From: Bacillus marinisedimentorum
Lineage (GTDB): Bacteria > Bacillota > Bacilli > Bacillales > Bacillaceae_O
Reading direction: 5' to 3'
NCBI RefSeq assembly: GCF_001644195.2
Contig: NZ_LWBL02000016.1
Span: 89,952 to 153,951, forward strand
Length of the DNA stretch: 64,000 nt
Numbering within the stretch: the first letter of the stretch is position 1; each line of letters begins with the position of its first letter. Under the pieces are notes generated by a model, which was not told where the DNA came from, searched no databases, and saw only the letters and a list, made by a program, of their open reading frames with translations. The position numbers and the translations under genes are program-made. This document shows positions 1-9,491 of the stretch, in pieces.

Positions 1-272
1 CGACCTATGTGTCCCCGTTCCTTGGACGGCTTGATGATATCGGACATGACGGCATGGCGCTGATCGCCCAGATCGCTGAAATTTTTGCCATCCATGATAT
101 TGACACCCAGATTATCGCGGCCTCGATCAGACACCCAATGCACGTGACTGAAGCTGCCCTGAACGGCGCCGACATTGCAACAGTGCCGTCGAAGGTCATC
201 ACGCAAATGTTCAAGCACCCGCTCACCGAGCAGGGCATCGAGAAATTCCTTGCTGACTGGAATAACCGTTAA
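1..272 (+). CDS. fsa: Transaldolase / fructose-6-phosphate aldolase family protein, C-terminal part
   Basis: Only the last 89 residues are inside the window; the gene enters from the left edge in the frame whose first full codon is at base 3. The visible protein begins [17 protein letters not shown] and ends KFLADWNNR. The SPFLGRLDD stretch and the following helix-rich segment match the end of the small (about 215-residue) transaldolase/TalC/FSA family, a cytoplasmic TIM barrel acting on fructose-6-phosphate or sedoheptulose-7-phosphate. The Schiff-base lysine lies outside the window, so transaldolase and aldolase cannot be told apart. The next gene being murA2 agrees with the Bacillus order fbaA-tal-murAB. 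A terminator follows. Confidence 0.85.
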   Translation, partial: TYVSPFLGRLDDIGHDGMALIAQIAEIFAIHDIDTQIIAASIRHPMHVTEAALNGADIATVPSKVITQMFKHPLTEQGIEKFLADWNNR

Positions 273-320
273 AAAAGCGCTTTCGGTTACGGAATCTAAT
301 AGTAAAGAAGATACTAATGG

Positions 321-356
321 GCAGTTCAATTCAGTATGGGTTGGACTGCTTTTTTA
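321..356 (+). terminator. Rho-independent terminator after fsa
   Basis: Nine-bp stem GCAGTTCAA (321-329) / TTGGACTGC (341-349) with one G-U pair, an 11-nt loop and a run of T at 350-355. It separates fsa from murA2. Confidence 0.8.
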
Positions 357-1033
357 ATTGCGGAAGCAGCGGGACAGCTGAGGCCCCGCAAGAGCAGCGA
401 TAAGGAGGCTCAGCGCCCGGCCTCCGGAAAGCGAGCCCCTGGAGCGGAAATCAACTCCCCATATCAAGATACAATACCCAGGTTTCGTCTTGAAGTCTTT
501 CATCGTATTCTGGAAATCCCAGCCTCTTCAGCCAGGGCAGCAAGCAAGATAAATGGTTCGTCTGCTGGTAACCAAGTTTTGACTATGGACTATTTTTTTC
601 ACAGTCAATCCTTGCCTCATGACCACATTTTTCCTCTTTCCATGCTAAAAGTTCCAGCCGCAAAGTTTTTTACAAAGGCAAAATGGGAAAAAGAATGGAT
701 AAGGGCCATGTTTTTCCACAGCGGCAATTATTTGTTGATGAAGGAAGTGAGGTTGTCCCTCAAAAGTGGAAAATAATGCACATGAAAACGTAAAATTCGT
801 GTAAACTAGTAGGTAATAGATTAAGTTCAAGCAGGCTATGTGAAAGCTGTAAAGCATAGGATCCGCGGGGCGGAAGAGACCTCACGGCGCTTCTGCTGTG
901 CAGCCGGCCCGTTGGATGGAAGATTCATCATTTCAACTGTTTTTAGTACATACGGGAGCGTTGCGTGCTGCTTCCGAAAGCTTTAATAATGGAGATTAAC
1001 TTCATCAAAGCAAGTACTGGAAGGGAGACCAAG
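357..1033. other. Long spacer upstream of murA2, no gene recognised
   Basis: About 680 bases without a supportable gene. An open frame at 336-776 has no ribosome binding site at a sensible start, starts inside the upstream terminator and reads like composition-driven filler. No clear -35/-10 pair or riboswitch was found. The murA2 promoter must lie here or transcription reads through from fsa. Confidence 0.5.
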
Positions 1034-2320
1034 ATGGAAAAGCTTAAAATTGAAGGCGGACGAACACTGACCGGAAAAATTAAAGTCAGCGGAGCGAAAA
1101 ACAGTGCCGTAGCCTTGATACCGGCTGCAATTCTCGCAGAATCACCGGTAACAATAGAAGGGCTTCCAAACATATCGGATGTTCACATCCTGAGCTCGCT
1201 GCTCGAGGAAATCGGCGGCAAGGTGAATGTCGATCATAATGAAATCAGTGTAGACCCGTCGAACATGGTGGCAATGCCGCTTCCGAACGGAAAAGTAAAA
1301 AAACTGCGTGCTTCTTATTACTTGATGGGTGCGATGCTCGGACGGTTCAAGAAAGCGGTTATCGGCCTTCCGGGCGGATGCCACCTTGGACCGCGGCCGA
1401 TCGACCAGCATATCAAAGGGTTTGAAGCGCTTGGCGCCCAGGTGACAAATGAGCAGGGGGCAGTCTATCTGCGTGCTGAAGAGCTTCACGGCGCCCGCAT
1501 TTACCTGGATGTCGTCAGCGTCGGTGCGACCATTAATATCATGCTGGCCGCTGTACGTGCAAAAGGGCAGACGACAATCGAAAATGCTGCCAAAGAACCG
1601 GAAATTATCGACGTGGCGACATTGCTGACAAGCATGGGGGCAAAGATCAAAGGTGCCGGAACAGATGTCATCCGCATCCAGGGTGTCGACCAGCTCCACG
1701 GCTGCCAGCATACAATCATCCCGGATCGGATTGAAGCAGGCACATTCATGATCATGGCGGCGGCTGCCGGGCAGGATGTCGTTGTTGACAACATCATCCC
1801 GCAGCACCTCGAATCCCTGACCGCAAAGTTGCGTGAAATGGGTGTCAAAATCCAAACGAGTGATGAACAGGCGCTCATCTCGAGATCTGACTACCTGAAA
1901 ACGGTAGATATTAAAACGCTTGTCTATCCGGGATTTGCGACCGATCTCCAGCAGCCTTTCACAGCCCTGCTCACATCCGCTTCAGGGACAGGCATTGTGA
2001 CGGATACAATTTACGGCGCCCGGTTCAAGCATATTGATGAACTGCGGCGCATGAACGCTAACATTAAAGTAGAGGGAAATGCCGCAATCGTGAATGGCCC
2101 TGTCCAGCTGCAGGGGGCGAAAGTGAAAGCGAGCGATTTGCGGGCAGGTGCCGCCCTTGTTGTAGCCGGATTGATGGCAGACGGCATTACGGAAGTCACC
2201 GGCCTGGAGCATATTGACAGAGGCTATGAAAATCTGGTTGAAAAGCTCAAAGGCATTGGTGCTGAAATCTGGCGTGAAAAGATGACCGAAAAGGAAATTG
2301 AGCAGCTGCAGAGCTCTTAA
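1034..2320 (+). CDS. murA2: UDP-N-acetylglucosamine 1-carboxyvinyltransferase, second paralogue
   Basis: Cytoplasmic enzyme that transfers enolpyruvate from phosphoenolpyruvate to UDP-GlcNAc, the first committed step of peptidoglycan synthesis. 428 residues, normal length. The start MEKLKIEGG is chosen because AAGGGAG (1021-1027) sits 6 nt before this ATG; a longer upstream reading frame lacks a site. Visible signatures: GAKNS with Lys22-Asn23, and [13 protein letters not shown] with the catalytic Cys at 116, which also gives fosfomycin sensitivity in the family. Position between fsa and glpX matches B. subtilis murAB (murZ). A second murA lies at 46342-47688; the two differ clearly, for example GGCHLGPRP here and GGCAIGSRP there. 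Confidence 0.95.
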   Translation: MEKLKIEGGRTLTGKIKVSGAKNSAVALIPAAILAESPVTIEGLPNISDVHILSSLLEEIGGKVNVDHNEISVDPSNMVAMPLPNGKVKKLRASYYLMGAMLGRFKKAVIGLPGGCHLGPRPIDQHIKGFEALGAQVTNEQGAVYLRAEELHGARIYLDVVSVGATINIMLAAVRAKGQTTIENAAKEPEIIDVATLLTSMGAKIKGAGTDVIRIQGVDQLHGCQHTIIPDRIEAGTFMIMAAAAGQDVVVDNIIPQHLESLTAKLREMGVKIQTSDEQALISRSDYLKTVDIKTLVYPGFATDLQQPFTALLTSASGTGIVTDTIYGARFKHIDELRRMNANIKVEGNAAIVNGPVQLQGAKVKASDLRAGAALVVAGLMADGITEVTGLEHIDRGYENLVEKLKGIGAEIWREKMTEKEIEQLQSS

Positions 2321-2504
2321 GGGTTGCATTATTTCCCGAAAAGGATTACCGTTAAATTTGTAAGATTCTCGCTGTTAGAAAGGGGAACGGCCTGACGCAC
2401 AGCCCGGCATTTAAGGAGTTTCCCTTTGTTTTTGCAGGCAAAGCAAACGCATACAAAACGTTTTGAATATCAATTCAAGTATAGGAGCCGGGGGAGGAAC
2501 AACA

Positions 2505-3473
2505 ATGGAAAGAAGTCTGTCAATGGAATTGGTCCGTGTAACGGAGGCGGCTGCGCTCGCTTCTGCCCGCTGGATGGGCCGCGGCAAGAAGGAAGAAGCC
2601 GATGATGCGGCAACGTCCGCTATGCGGGATGTTTTTGATACCGTCCCGATGAAGGGCACGGTTGTGATCGGTGAAGGGGAAATGGACGAGGCGCCGATGC
2701 TTTATATCGGCGAAAAGCTCGGTACCGGCTATGGTCCGCGTGTCGATGTCGCCGTCGACCCGCTTGAAGGGACAAACATTGTCGCTTCAGGAGGCTGGAA
2801 TGCACTTGCTGTGCTGGCTGTTGCTGATCATGGCGACCTGCTGCATGCACCGGACATGTACATGGACAAAATTGCAGTCGGCCCGGAAGCGGTCGGCAAG
2901 GTCGATATCAATGCTTCTGTGCTCGATAATCTTAAAGCGGTGGCAAAAGCCAAGAACAAAGAGGTGGAAGATGTCGTTGCCACCGTTCTCAACCGTGAGC
3001 GCCACGCCGGCATTATCCAGGAAATCAGGGAAGCGGGAGCCCGCATCAAGCTGATACAGGATGGAGATGTAGCCGGTGCGATCAACACGGCGTTTGATAC
3101 GACCGGTGTTGATATCCTGTTCGGAACAGGCGGCGCCCCTGAAGGCGTGCTTGCAGCTGTGGCCCTGAAGTGCCTTGGCGGTGAAATCCAGGGCAAGCTT
3201 GTGCCTCAAAATGAGGAAGAGCTTGAGCGCTGCAAAACGATGGGAATCGATGATATCAACAAGGTTCTCATGATGGAAGACCTCGTAGGCGGCGATGATG
3301 CCATTTTTGCCGCAACAGGTGTAACGGACGGCGAATTGCTTAAAGGGGTCCAGTTCAAAGGAAGCAATGGCACGACTCAGTCGGTTGTCATGAGGGCGAA
3401 GTCCGGTACGGTCAGGTTTATTGACGGGCGCCATAGCCTTGTCAAGAAGCCGAATCTTGTCATCAAGCCTTAA
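2505..3473 (+). CDS. glpX: Class II fructose-1,6-bisphosphatase GlpX
   Basis: Hydrolyses fructose-1,6-bisphosphate to fructose-6-phosphate in gluconeogenesis, in the cytoplasm. 322 residues, the usual length. The start [17 protein letters not shown] is supported by GGGGAGG at 2491-2497; upstream in-frame codons have no site. The metal-binding signatures of the lithium-sensitive phosphatase fold are visible: GEGEMDE (residues 56-62) and DPLEGTN (85-91). It lies between murA2 and rho, as ywjI does in B. subtilis. The gap to murA2 is about 185 bases with no clear terminator, so co-transcription with murA2 is possible. Confidence 0.95.
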   Translation: MERSLSMELVRVTEAAALASARWMGRGKKEEADDAATSAMRDVFDTVPMKGTVVIGEGEMDEAPMLYIGEKLGTGYGPRVDVAVDPLEGTNIVASGGWNALAVLAVADHGDLLHAPDMYMDKIAVGPEAVGKVDINASVLDNLKAVAKAKNKEVEDVVATVLNRERHAGIIQEIREAGARIKLIQDGDVAGAINTAFDTTGVDILFGTGGAPEGVLAAVALKCLGGEIQGKLVPQNEEELERCKTMGIDDINKVLMMEDLVGGDDAIFAATGVTDGELLKGVQFKGSNGTTQSVVMRAKSGTVRFIDGRHSLVKKPNLVIKP

Positions 3474-3501
3474 TTGGCCGAACCACATATCATTGAACAG
3501 C

Positions 3502-3529
3502 GCGGCGGACACATTCATGCGTTCGCCGC
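3502..3529 (+). terminator. Hairpin after glpX, possible terminator
   Basis: Nine-bp stem GCGGCGGAC / GTTCGCCGC (one G-U pair) with a 10-nt loop, 28 bases after the glpX stop. The following bases TTCCTATGTTTG form only a weak T tract, so termination may be partial. Confidence 0.45.
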
Positions 3530-3608
3530 TTCCTATGTTTGCCTTCTAAAATGAAGGGGATATCATCCCTGATTTCTCCCGATAAAGACCGCCAGCTGAA
3601 AAAACCCG

Positions 3609-3637
3609 TTGCGTTTAAGTTGATAGAGTAGTATAAA
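3609..3637 (+). promoter_or_regulatory. Candidate sigma-A promoter of rho
   Basis: TTGCGT (3609-3614), 17-bp spacer, TATAAA (3632-3637). It would give a leader of about 180 nt before rho. Rho of B. subtilis is autoregulated through its leader; nothing in this leader proves that here. Confidence 0.45.
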
Positions 3638-3820
3638 GAAACGTATAAAGGGAAAAATAAGAAGTGCTGCCACATCTGCTTCGGAGAATTTCTTCTTTCC
3701 TATTTTCTTCTAATGCGGTGCAAACAACCGCGCATAAAGACCCTAAAAAGCCTTCCAGCTGTCCTTTCCTGAAGTGCCAAAATATCTTTACAGTCAAAAA
3801 AGAAAAAGTGTGGTGTCATA

Positions 3821-5098
3821 ATGATTTTAACTATTTCCAACCTTGAAGAAAAAAACTTGAAAGACTTATATGAACTCGCCCGTAATTACAAGATTTCGTA
3901 TTACAGCAAGCTGACGAAACGCGAACTGATTTTTTCCATCCTGAAAGCACAGGCTGAAAAAGACGGCTTGCTGTTCATGGAAGGCGTCCTTGAAATCATC
4001 CAGTCAGAAGGATTCGGTTTCCTCCGCCCGATCAATTATTCTCCAAGTGCTGAGGATATTTACATTTCCGCTTCGCAAATCCGCCGTTTTGACCTCAGAA
4101 ATGGTGATAAAGTATCCGGAAAAGTGCGGCCGCCAAAAGAAAACGAGCGTTATTACGGCCTTCTCCATGTCGAAGCCGTAAATGGGGAAGACCCGGAAAC
4201 GGCGAAAGAACGTGTCCACTTCCCGGCGCTGACCCCGCTATATCCTGACCGGCATATGAGGCTGGAAACCGCTCCAAACAGGCTTTCCACCCGAATCATG
4301 GATTTGATCGCGCCAGTCGGATTCGGGCAGCGCGGCTTGATCGTTGCGCCTCCGAAGGCAGGTAAGACGATGCTTTTAAAAGAGATCGCCAACGCCATTA
4401 CGGCCAACCATCCGGAAGCGGAACTCATCATGCTGCTCGTCGATGAGCGTCCTGAAGAAGTGACGGATATCGAGCGGTCGGTTGCCGGCGATGTCGTCAG
4501 CTCAACGTTTGACGAAGTGCCCGAAAACCATATCAAAGTGTCCGAGCTCGTCCTTGAACGGGCCATGCGCCTTGTCGAACATAAAAAAGATGTCATCATT
4601 CTAATGGACAGCATCACCCGCCTGGCGAGGGCATACAACCTCGTAATCCCGCCGAGTGGACGCACCCTGTCCGGCGGTATCGATCCGGCTGCCTTCCACC
4701 GCCCGAAACGGTTCTTCGGTGCTGCAAGGAATATTGAAGAAGGCGGCAGCCTGACAATTCTGGCGACAGCACTTGTCGACACCGGCTCGCGCATGGATGA
4801 TGTCATTTATGAGGAATTCAAAGGCACAGGCAACATGGAGCTTCACCTTGACCGCTCCCTTGCCGAACGAAGAATCTTCCCGGCAATCGATATCCGCCGG
4901 TCCGGCACGCGGAAAGAGGAGCTTCTCATTCCGAAGGACCACCTCGACAAGCTTTGGGCGATCCGCAAGTCAATGTCAGATGCGCCTGACTTTGTGGAAC
5001 GTTTCATGAAGAGACTGCGCCAGACAAAAACGAATGAAGATTTTTTTGATATGATGTCACAGGAAATGAGCGGCGGGGTAAAACGGGCGAAAGGATAA
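3821..5098 (+). CDS. rho: Transcription termination factor Rho
   Basis: Hexameric RNA-dependent ATPase/helicase that ends transcription of untranslated RNA. 425 residues, close to the 427 of B. subtilis. N-terminal Rho-N region (about 1-45), cold-shock-type RNA-binding domain (about 50-125, with EGFGFLRP), then the RecA-like ATPase with Walker A PPKAGKT (177-183), the VDERPEEVTD segment and the Q/R-loop regions. The ATG at 3821 aligns with known N-termini, although the ribosome binding site is weak (GTGTGGTGTC). It lies between glpX and rpmE, the conserved Bacillus order. Confidence 0.97.
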   Translation: MILTISNLEEKNLKDLYELARNYKISYYSKLTKRELIFSILKAQAEKDGLLFMEGVLEIIQSEGFGFLRPINYSPSAEDIYISASQIRRFDLRNGDKVSGKVRPPKENERYYGLLHVEAVNGEDPETAKERVHFPALTPLYPDRHMRLETAPNRLSTRIMDLIAPVGFGQRGLIVAPPKAGKTMLLKEIANAITANHPEAELIMLLVDERPEEVTDIERSVAGDVVSSTFDEVPENHIKVSELVLERAMRLVEHKKDVIILMDSITRLARAYNLVIPPSGRTLSGGIDPAAFHRPKRFFGAARNIEEGGSLTILATALVDTGSRMDDVIYEEFKGTGNMELHLDRSLAERRIFPAIDIRRSGTRKEELLIPKDHLDKLWAIRKSMSDAPDFVERFMKRLRQTKTNEDFFDMMSQEMSGGVKRAKG

Positions 5099-5112
5099 TT
5101 TCATCCGCGATG

Positions 5113-5141
5113 TTGCAAAACATCTTTTATCCTGTTATAAT
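5113..5141 (+). promoter_or_regulatory. Strong sigma-A promoter of rpmE
   Basis: TTGCAA (5113-5118), 17-bp spacer, TATAAT (5136-5141), with an extended -10 TG at 5133-5134. It starts a leader of roughly 170 nt before rpmE. Confidence 0.75.
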
Positions 5142-5319
5142 TTCATTTGTGTGGTTAGATATGCCGCCTGGCAGACATCTGCTTGCCGGCATGCCAGCAT
5201 TGATTCAAAAGATGTGCGGCGTTTAACGGAGCTAACGCTTCTTTGAAGAGACTGCACTCTGGGAATATATATTAAAACTCTGTTTCCAATGAGATTCAGG
5301 GCGGAAGGAGATGTAAGGC

Positions 5320-5520
5320 ATGAAAACTGAAATCCAGCCTAAATACAACACAGCGAAGGTTAAGTGCTCTTGCGGCAACGAATTCGAAACAGGATCTGTA
5401 AAAGAAGATATCCGTGTCGAAGTTTGTTCCGAGTGCCATCCTTTCTATACTGGACGCCAGAAGTTTGCTGATGCAGGCGGCCGTGTAGATCGTTTCAGAA
5501 AAAAATACAACCTCAAGTAA
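5320..5520 (+). CDS. rpmE: Large ribosomal subunit protein bL31, zinc-binding form
   Basis: 66-residue ribosomal protein at the inter-subunit bridge. Four cysteines, CSC at 16/18 and CSEC at 36/39, form the zinc ribbon of the C+ form, the one replaced by a cysteine-free paralogue (rpmE2/ytiA) under zinc limitation in B. subtilis. GGAAGGAGATG stands ahead of the ATG. The gene has its own promoter and a strong terminator, so it is likely transcribed alone. Order rho-rpmE-tdk is conserved. Confidence 0.97.
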   Translation: MKTEIQPKYNTAKVKCSCGNEFETGSVKEDIRVEVCSECHPFYTGRQKFADAGGRVDRFRKKYNLK

Positions 5521-5576
5521 TCATTCATTCCAAAAGGCGTTTCGCCGATCGAGTGAATATCATACTGATCTTGGGA

Positions 5577-5610
5577 AACAGGCAAGATTCATATTCTTGC
5601 CTGTTTTTTT
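5577..5610 (+). terminator. Rho-independent terminator after rpmE
   Basis: Perfect 11-bp stem AACAGGCAAGA / TCTTGCCTGTT (5577-5587 and 5595-5605), 7-nt loop and a T run to 5610. Confidence 0.9.
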
Positions 5611-5736
5611 ACGCGAATTTCCCCTTTTTCGAGGGGAAATTACATATTTTTGTCGAATGATAGTTAAGACGGAAAAGGTTTGTTTGAAAGCCGGTATTGC
5701 ATCAGTGAGCGGAAACAAGGAAGGGAGAGACCGTCC

Positions 5737-6360
5737 ATGTACGTCATGAAACAGAGCGGATGGGTTGAAATCATATGCGGGAGCATGTTCTCGGGAAAAT
5801 CGGAGGAATTGATTCGGCGGGTGAGAAGGGCCCAGTACGGAAAATTGAACGTTCAGGTATTCAAACCTGCCCTTGATAACCGTTACAGCGAAGAAGCGGT
5901 TGTTTCCCATAACGGAACATCGGTCATAGCGGAGCCGCTGGCGGCTTCACGTGATATTCTGGAGAATGTGCTTCCTGAAACGGATGTTGTCGGTATTGAC
6001 GAAGTCCAATTTTTTGATGAAGAAATAGTTGGCGTCGTCGAAGAACTGGCCGACCGCGGTTACCGTGTCCTGGCCGCAGGCCTTGACCAGGATTTCCGCG
6101 GCGAGCCGTTCGGCACAATGCCGGACCTCATGTCCCTGGCTGAGTCGGTCACCAAGCTCCAGGCGATTTGCCTTGTGTGCGGTTCACCGGCAAGCAGGAC
6201 CCAGCGCCTGATCGACGGCGAGCCCGCTTCCTATGACGATCCGATCATCCTTGTTGGTGCATCGGAATCATACGAGCCGCGCTGCCGCCATTGTCACGAT
6301 GTGCCGAACAAGCCCAAGATTTCAGACCAGCTGAAACAAGAAAATACAGCTAAGTCCTGA
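5737..6360 (+). CDS. tdk: Thymidine kinase
   Basis: Phosphorylates thymidine with ATP in pyrimidine salvage. 207 residues, type II (TK1-like) kinase. The start MYVMKQSGW is chosen because AAGGGAG (5721-5727) precedes it. P-loop GSMFSGKS at 15-22, Walker B-like DEVQFF, lasso region with zinc-ribbon cysteines [13 protein letters not shown] and CRHCH. It follows rpmE as in B. subtilis and ends at a strong terminator. Slightly longer C-terminus than the 195-residue B. subtilis enzyme. Confidence 0.95.
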   Translation: MYVMKQSGWVEIICGSMFSGKSEELIRRVRRAQYGKLNVQVFKPALDNRYSEEAVVSHNGTSVIAEPLAASRDILENVLPETDVVGIDEVQFFDEEIVGVVEELADRGYRVLAAGLDQDFRGEPFGTMPDLMSLAESVTKLQAICLVCGSPASRTQRLIDGEPASYDDPIILVGASESYEPRCRHCHDVPNKPKISDQLKQENTAKS

Positions 6361-6365
6361 TGTGA

Positions 6366-6395
6366 AGCCTGCCGTCCGTAACGGCAGGCTTTTTT
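6366..6395 (+). terminator. Rho-independent terminator after tdk
   Basis: Ten-bp perfect stem AGCCTGCCGT / ACGGCAGGCT with a 5-nt loop, followed by six T. It begins 6 bases after the tdk stop. Confidence 0.9.
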
Positions 6396-6417
6396 CGTTG
6401 TTAAAAATTATAAAATG

Positions 6418-6550
6418 TAAGCGCTGCGGATAAAAAGCCAGGAGGGAATCGTCCAGCTCCAGGCGCCGGCGGCTATCGTCATAAGCGGTGATCCCCTCAG
6501 GGAGGAAAGAGCACCTCCCTGGGGGTACCCCCGCTTATGCGTAGGCCGCT
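6418..6550 (+). repeat. Dispersed intergenic repeat R1, copy 1, with nested hairpins
   Basis: About 133 bases that recur at 47767-47900 with roughly 90 percent identity by eye, same strand. Both copies share the block starting CGTCCAGCTCCAGGCGCC. Nested inverted repeats can be drawn: outer GCGGCTA / TAGGCCGC, middle CATAAGCGG / CCGCTTATG, inner CAGGGAGG / CCTCCCTG. No open frame with a ribosome binding site. It resembles, from memory, dispersed GTCCAGCTCC... elements common in Bacillaceae spacers; I could not check this. Confidence 0.8.
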
Positions 6551-6736
6551 AAAAAGGAAGTACGCAGCAGCCAATTTAAAAAATATCGATAAGGGCACCA
6601 GCGTCTCCGTCTTCGCCTAAAGGCTCGCTAATCGGCGAGCTTTCTTTTGTTTTGATCAGAGGGATGCCGTTAAAGTGAATTTGCCGCGCTGACTCTGGGC
6701 ACACTACCTCTGAATCATATACGGAGGTGACTTGTG

Positions 6737-7213
6737 ATGAAGCACTTTTTTAAAAAAACCCTGGCTGTTTTAGCCGTGTTTGCGGCTGTCACTGCCTGCT
6801 CGCCGATTGAACCGCCGGATGCAGCCATGTATGACGAAGACCCATATGAAAGAATGAATGCGGAAAAAGAGAAAGCGGACAGTGAAGGTTTCAACGACTA
6901 TGACCTGACTGACCGCTCGCCGGATACAGATTTGAACCCCAATTTCCTTGATATCGGAACCGGCGGAGAGGATACAGGCATCAAGAACATAGGCACCGAC
7001 CAGGATATGCTCCGCAGCGTCGTTGAACGGATGGACGAATTCAATCCAAAGCGGGTAAGCATTGTCGGCGAGAATGCATTTGTGACGGCCACATTCACCA
7101 GGAAATTCACCAGGGAAGAACGGCGAATGCTGAAAGATGAACTGGAGGAACGGCTCACCGGTGCGATGCCGCGCTATAACGTTAATTTGAAGGTTGAGCA
7201 GGCAAGGGATTGA
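6737..7213 (+). CDS. Putative lipoprotein, possibly YhcN/YlaJ family
   Basis: 158-residue exported protein of unknown function. N-terminal signal with lipobox VTAC (Cys21) after MKHFFKKTLAVLAVFAA, so probably anchored to the outer face of the membrane. An acidic linker (about 25-75) leads to a C-terminal alpha/beta segment (about 85-158) with DMLRSVVERMDEFNPKR and VSIVGENAFVTATF. That pattern recalls the YhcN/YlaJ sporulation lipoprotein domain, but the match is loose. GGAGGTGA at 6723-6730 serves either GTG 6734 or ATG 6737. It stands alone between a repeat and a gene-free spacer. Confidence 0.7.
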   Translation: MKHFFKKTLAVLAVFAAVTACSPIEPPDAAMYDEDPYERMNAEKEKADSEGFNDYDLTDRSPDTDLNPNFLDIGTGGEDTGIKNIGTDQDMLRSVVERMDEFNPKRVSIVGENAFVTATFTRKFTREERRMLKDELEERLTGAMPRYNVNLKVEQARD

Positions 7214-7723
7214 GTTGCCGGAACAGGGTGGTTTTAGGAATGTTAATTGGCTAGTAAAGGGCCAGTCATAAGCGGATGTTTTGCGGAGGACTTATTTTAT
7301 TGGGCCGGTTTGGTGTAGATTCCGGCACATTTGCAATCATCTCGTCCGGTTTTTAGCTTGCATGAAGGTTGCTGAGCACAGCGACCCCCCGGTTGTTCGT
7401 TTTAATAAATTGCGAACCCGTGAGGCGCCAGCATTGTTTGAGAAAAAAGATAAATCGACGTTTTTGAAAATTAACCGTCCGTTTTGATGTTAAATTCAAT
7501 TTTTAAAAGATAAATTGCCTTTTTTGAAAATACCACTTTGCATAGCGACTCCCAAAGGCATTCCGGAAGAGCCCATATTACACACACATACAGGGCTGGC
7601 TCGCTGCATATTTCCTGTAAATGACGCAGTTTCACGCAAATCCACGCGAATTGCGGCCAATTCAAGTTCTGCTTTATGCAGATCGAGCTCTTCCAGCACG
7701 TATGCCTTCCCGTGATGCCATCC
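7214..7723. other. Gene-free spacer with an R2 repeat copy
   Basis: About 510 bases between two converging genes. No frame has a start with a ribosome binding site. The only structure is repeat R2 copy 1 (7440-7566). Confidence 0.6.
7440..7566 (-). repeat. Dispersed repeat R2, copy 1 (inverted relative to copy 2)
   Basis: The reverse complement of these 127 bases aligns with 22427-22543. Shared blocks on that strand include GCAAAGTGGTATTTTCAAAA here and GTAAAGTGATATTTTCAAAA there, then TTTATCTTTTAAAA in both. Copy 2 lacks about 18 internal bases. Internally the element is a degenerate direct duplication of an AAAGATAAAT...TTTTTGAAAAT unit (from 7446 and from 7506). Confidence 0.75.
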
Positions 7724-7761
7724 AAAAAAGATGCCTCTCCGTTATAAAGGAGAGGCATCTT
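7724..7761 (-). terminator. Rho-independent terminator of the CoA-disulfide reductase gene
   Basis: Perfect 12-bp stem AGATGCCTCTCC / GGAGAGGCATCT (7729-7740 and 7749-7760) with an 8-nt loop. On the minus strand it is followed by a U run (A at 7724-7729 on the plus strand). Confidence 0.9.
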
Positions 7762-7782
7762 ACTAGTGAAGCATGGTTATCT

Positions 7783-9111
7783 TTACTTCGCCTTTCGTGC
7801 CGCCTGCTGCACAGGATCCCACACACTGTTGAACGGCGGCGCATACGTAAGGTCGAGATCCATCAAGTCTTCGATACTCATTTCATTGAACAATGCCGTA
7901 GCAATCACGTCAATCCGCTTTTCTGCACCGTTTTCACCAATGGCCTGGGCGCCGAGCAACTTGCGGGAATCTTTATTATAAATGAGCTTCACGTGAATCG
8001 GCTTGCTGTCAGGGTAATAATGAGCTTTATCACGCGCATCGGTTTTTATCGATGCAAAAGGAAGTCCGAGATCTTCAGCCTCACGCTCGGAAAGTCCGGT
8101 GCGGGCGAGCCCCAGGTCCATGAATTTCACGACGGACGAGCCGACAATCCCTTTGAATATTTTCGTCACGCCGGACATGTTGCTTCCGGCAATGACACCC
8201 TGCTTGTTCGCATTCGTGCCGAGCGGAATGTGGTCATCTTTTTCTTTGATGCGGTGATATTGGGAAGCGCAGTCGCCTGCCGCGTATACGTCTTTCACGT
8301 TCGTTTCCATATAGGCATTCACTTTGATCTCGCCTTTAGGGCCGAGTACGATATTGGTTTCGGCCAGGAACCGGGTGTTTGGCCGAACGCCGATTGAAAC
8401 AAGTACAAGGTCGGAGTCATAGGTGCCTTTATCGGTTTTCACCTTGCTCACTTTGCCGTTTCCTTCAAAGCCTGTCACTTTTTCGGAGAGCTTCACCTCG
8501 ATATTGTGTCGTTTTGCTTCTTCACTGATATACTCGGCCATATCAGAGTCGAACGTAGTACCGAGCTGCGGCGCCATTTCGATGATGGTAACCTTCTTGT
8601 CCAGTTTCACAAAGGATTCCGCCATTTCCAGACCGATGTACCCGCCGCCGATGATGGTCACATTCTCGACGCCATCCATATTCTCCATAACCGTATGGGT
8701 ATCGACAATCGTTTTTAACGGGTAAATGCCATCAAGCTCAATTCCTTCCCACTTTGGAACGATAGGCGAAGCTCCGGTAGCAATCAGAAGCTTATCATAT
8801 TCGTACTCAAAATCTTCACCGGTTTTCACTTGTTTGCCGTACACTTTTTTGTTCTCCGTATCAACGGAAGTAACTTCATGATACTCTGTAGCATTGATTC
8901 CGTATTTAGAAACGAACGTCTCCCGCTTACGGGCGACCAGGTTATCGGTTGATTCGATGTCGCCGCTTACGACATACGGAAGGCCGCACTGCGCATACGA
9001 ATAATGGGCCCCTTTTTCAAGTACAGTGATTTCGGCATCCGGCTGATTGCGGACAATCTGCATCGCCGCACTCATGCCGCCTGCGTCTCCCCCAATGATG
9101 ATTACTTTCAT
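7783..9111 (-). CDS. cdr: CoA-disulfide reductase
   Basis: Cytoplasmic FAD- and NAD(P)H-dependent enzyme reducing CoA disulfide, part of low-molecular-weight thiol redox balance. 442 residues, the normal single-domain length without a rhodanese fusion. N-terminal FAD Rossmann motif GGDAGGMSAAM, single redox cysteine Cys42 in SYAQCGLPY, NAD-binding motif IIGGGYIGLE, second FAD motif VYAAGDCA, and the C-terminal dimerisation segment with the conserved tyrosine in LTYAPPF. The related NADH oxidases share this layout, so NADH oxidase or polysulfide reductase activity is possible. GGGAGGTAG precedes the ATG on the minus strand. It is the only large leftward gene in the window and interrupts the tdk-prfA neighbourhood. 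Confidence 0.85.
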   Translation of the reverse strand: MKVIIIGGDAGGMSAAMQIVRNQPDAEITVLEKGAHYSYAQCGLPYVVSGDIESTDNLVARKRETFVSKYGINATEYHEVTSVDTENKKVYGKQVKTGEDFEYEYDKLLIATGASPIVPKWEGIELDGIYPLKTIVDTHTVMENMDGVENVTIIGGGYIGLEMAESFVKLDKKVTIIEMAPQLGTTFDSDMAEYISEEAKRHNIEVKLSEKVTGFEGNGKVSKVKTDKGTYDSDLVLVSIGVRPNTRFLAETNIVLGPKGEIKVNAYMETNVKDVYAAGDCASQYHRIKEKDDHIPLGTNANKQGVIAGSNMSGVTKIFKGIVGSSVVKFMDLGLARTGLSEREAEDLGLPFASIKTDARDKAHYYPDSKPIHVKLIYNKDSRKLLGAQAIGENGAEKRIDVIATALFNEMSIEDLMDLDLTYAPPFNSVWDPVQQAARKAK

Positions 9112-9491
9112 GAATTACTACCTCCCTGTTTTAAGCAAATTCAACCGGAGTAAAAATACCTATACAGGTATATAAATAGATGTAAAGGTCCGGATGAGCT
9201 TCATTATAAAGTATTCTACATTTCTGTATGATTCCCTCTTTGCGGTCTTTTGAACCATAATGCTGACGATTTGGCGGGTAAGCCGCGAAAAAGCGGAACT
9301 GAAGCCGTGAAGAGCTGTTTGATAGACTGTAAAAAGGCCGGTGAATCAAAAAAAGTCATGAATTAGACACAATTTATGCGCATCAGCAAAAGATTTGCTG
9401 TTTTTTTAAGTTAGCGGGAGGAATTGGATTGCTGGCCGCATCCAAATAATTGGGTGTCGAGTGTATTGATACTGCCGGGCAGGTTTTCCGG

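Noticed and set aside
336..776. Open frame of 146 codons downstream of fsa
   Set aside because: Starts inside the fsa terminator, no ribosome binding site, no recognisable protein features, overlapped by other random frames.
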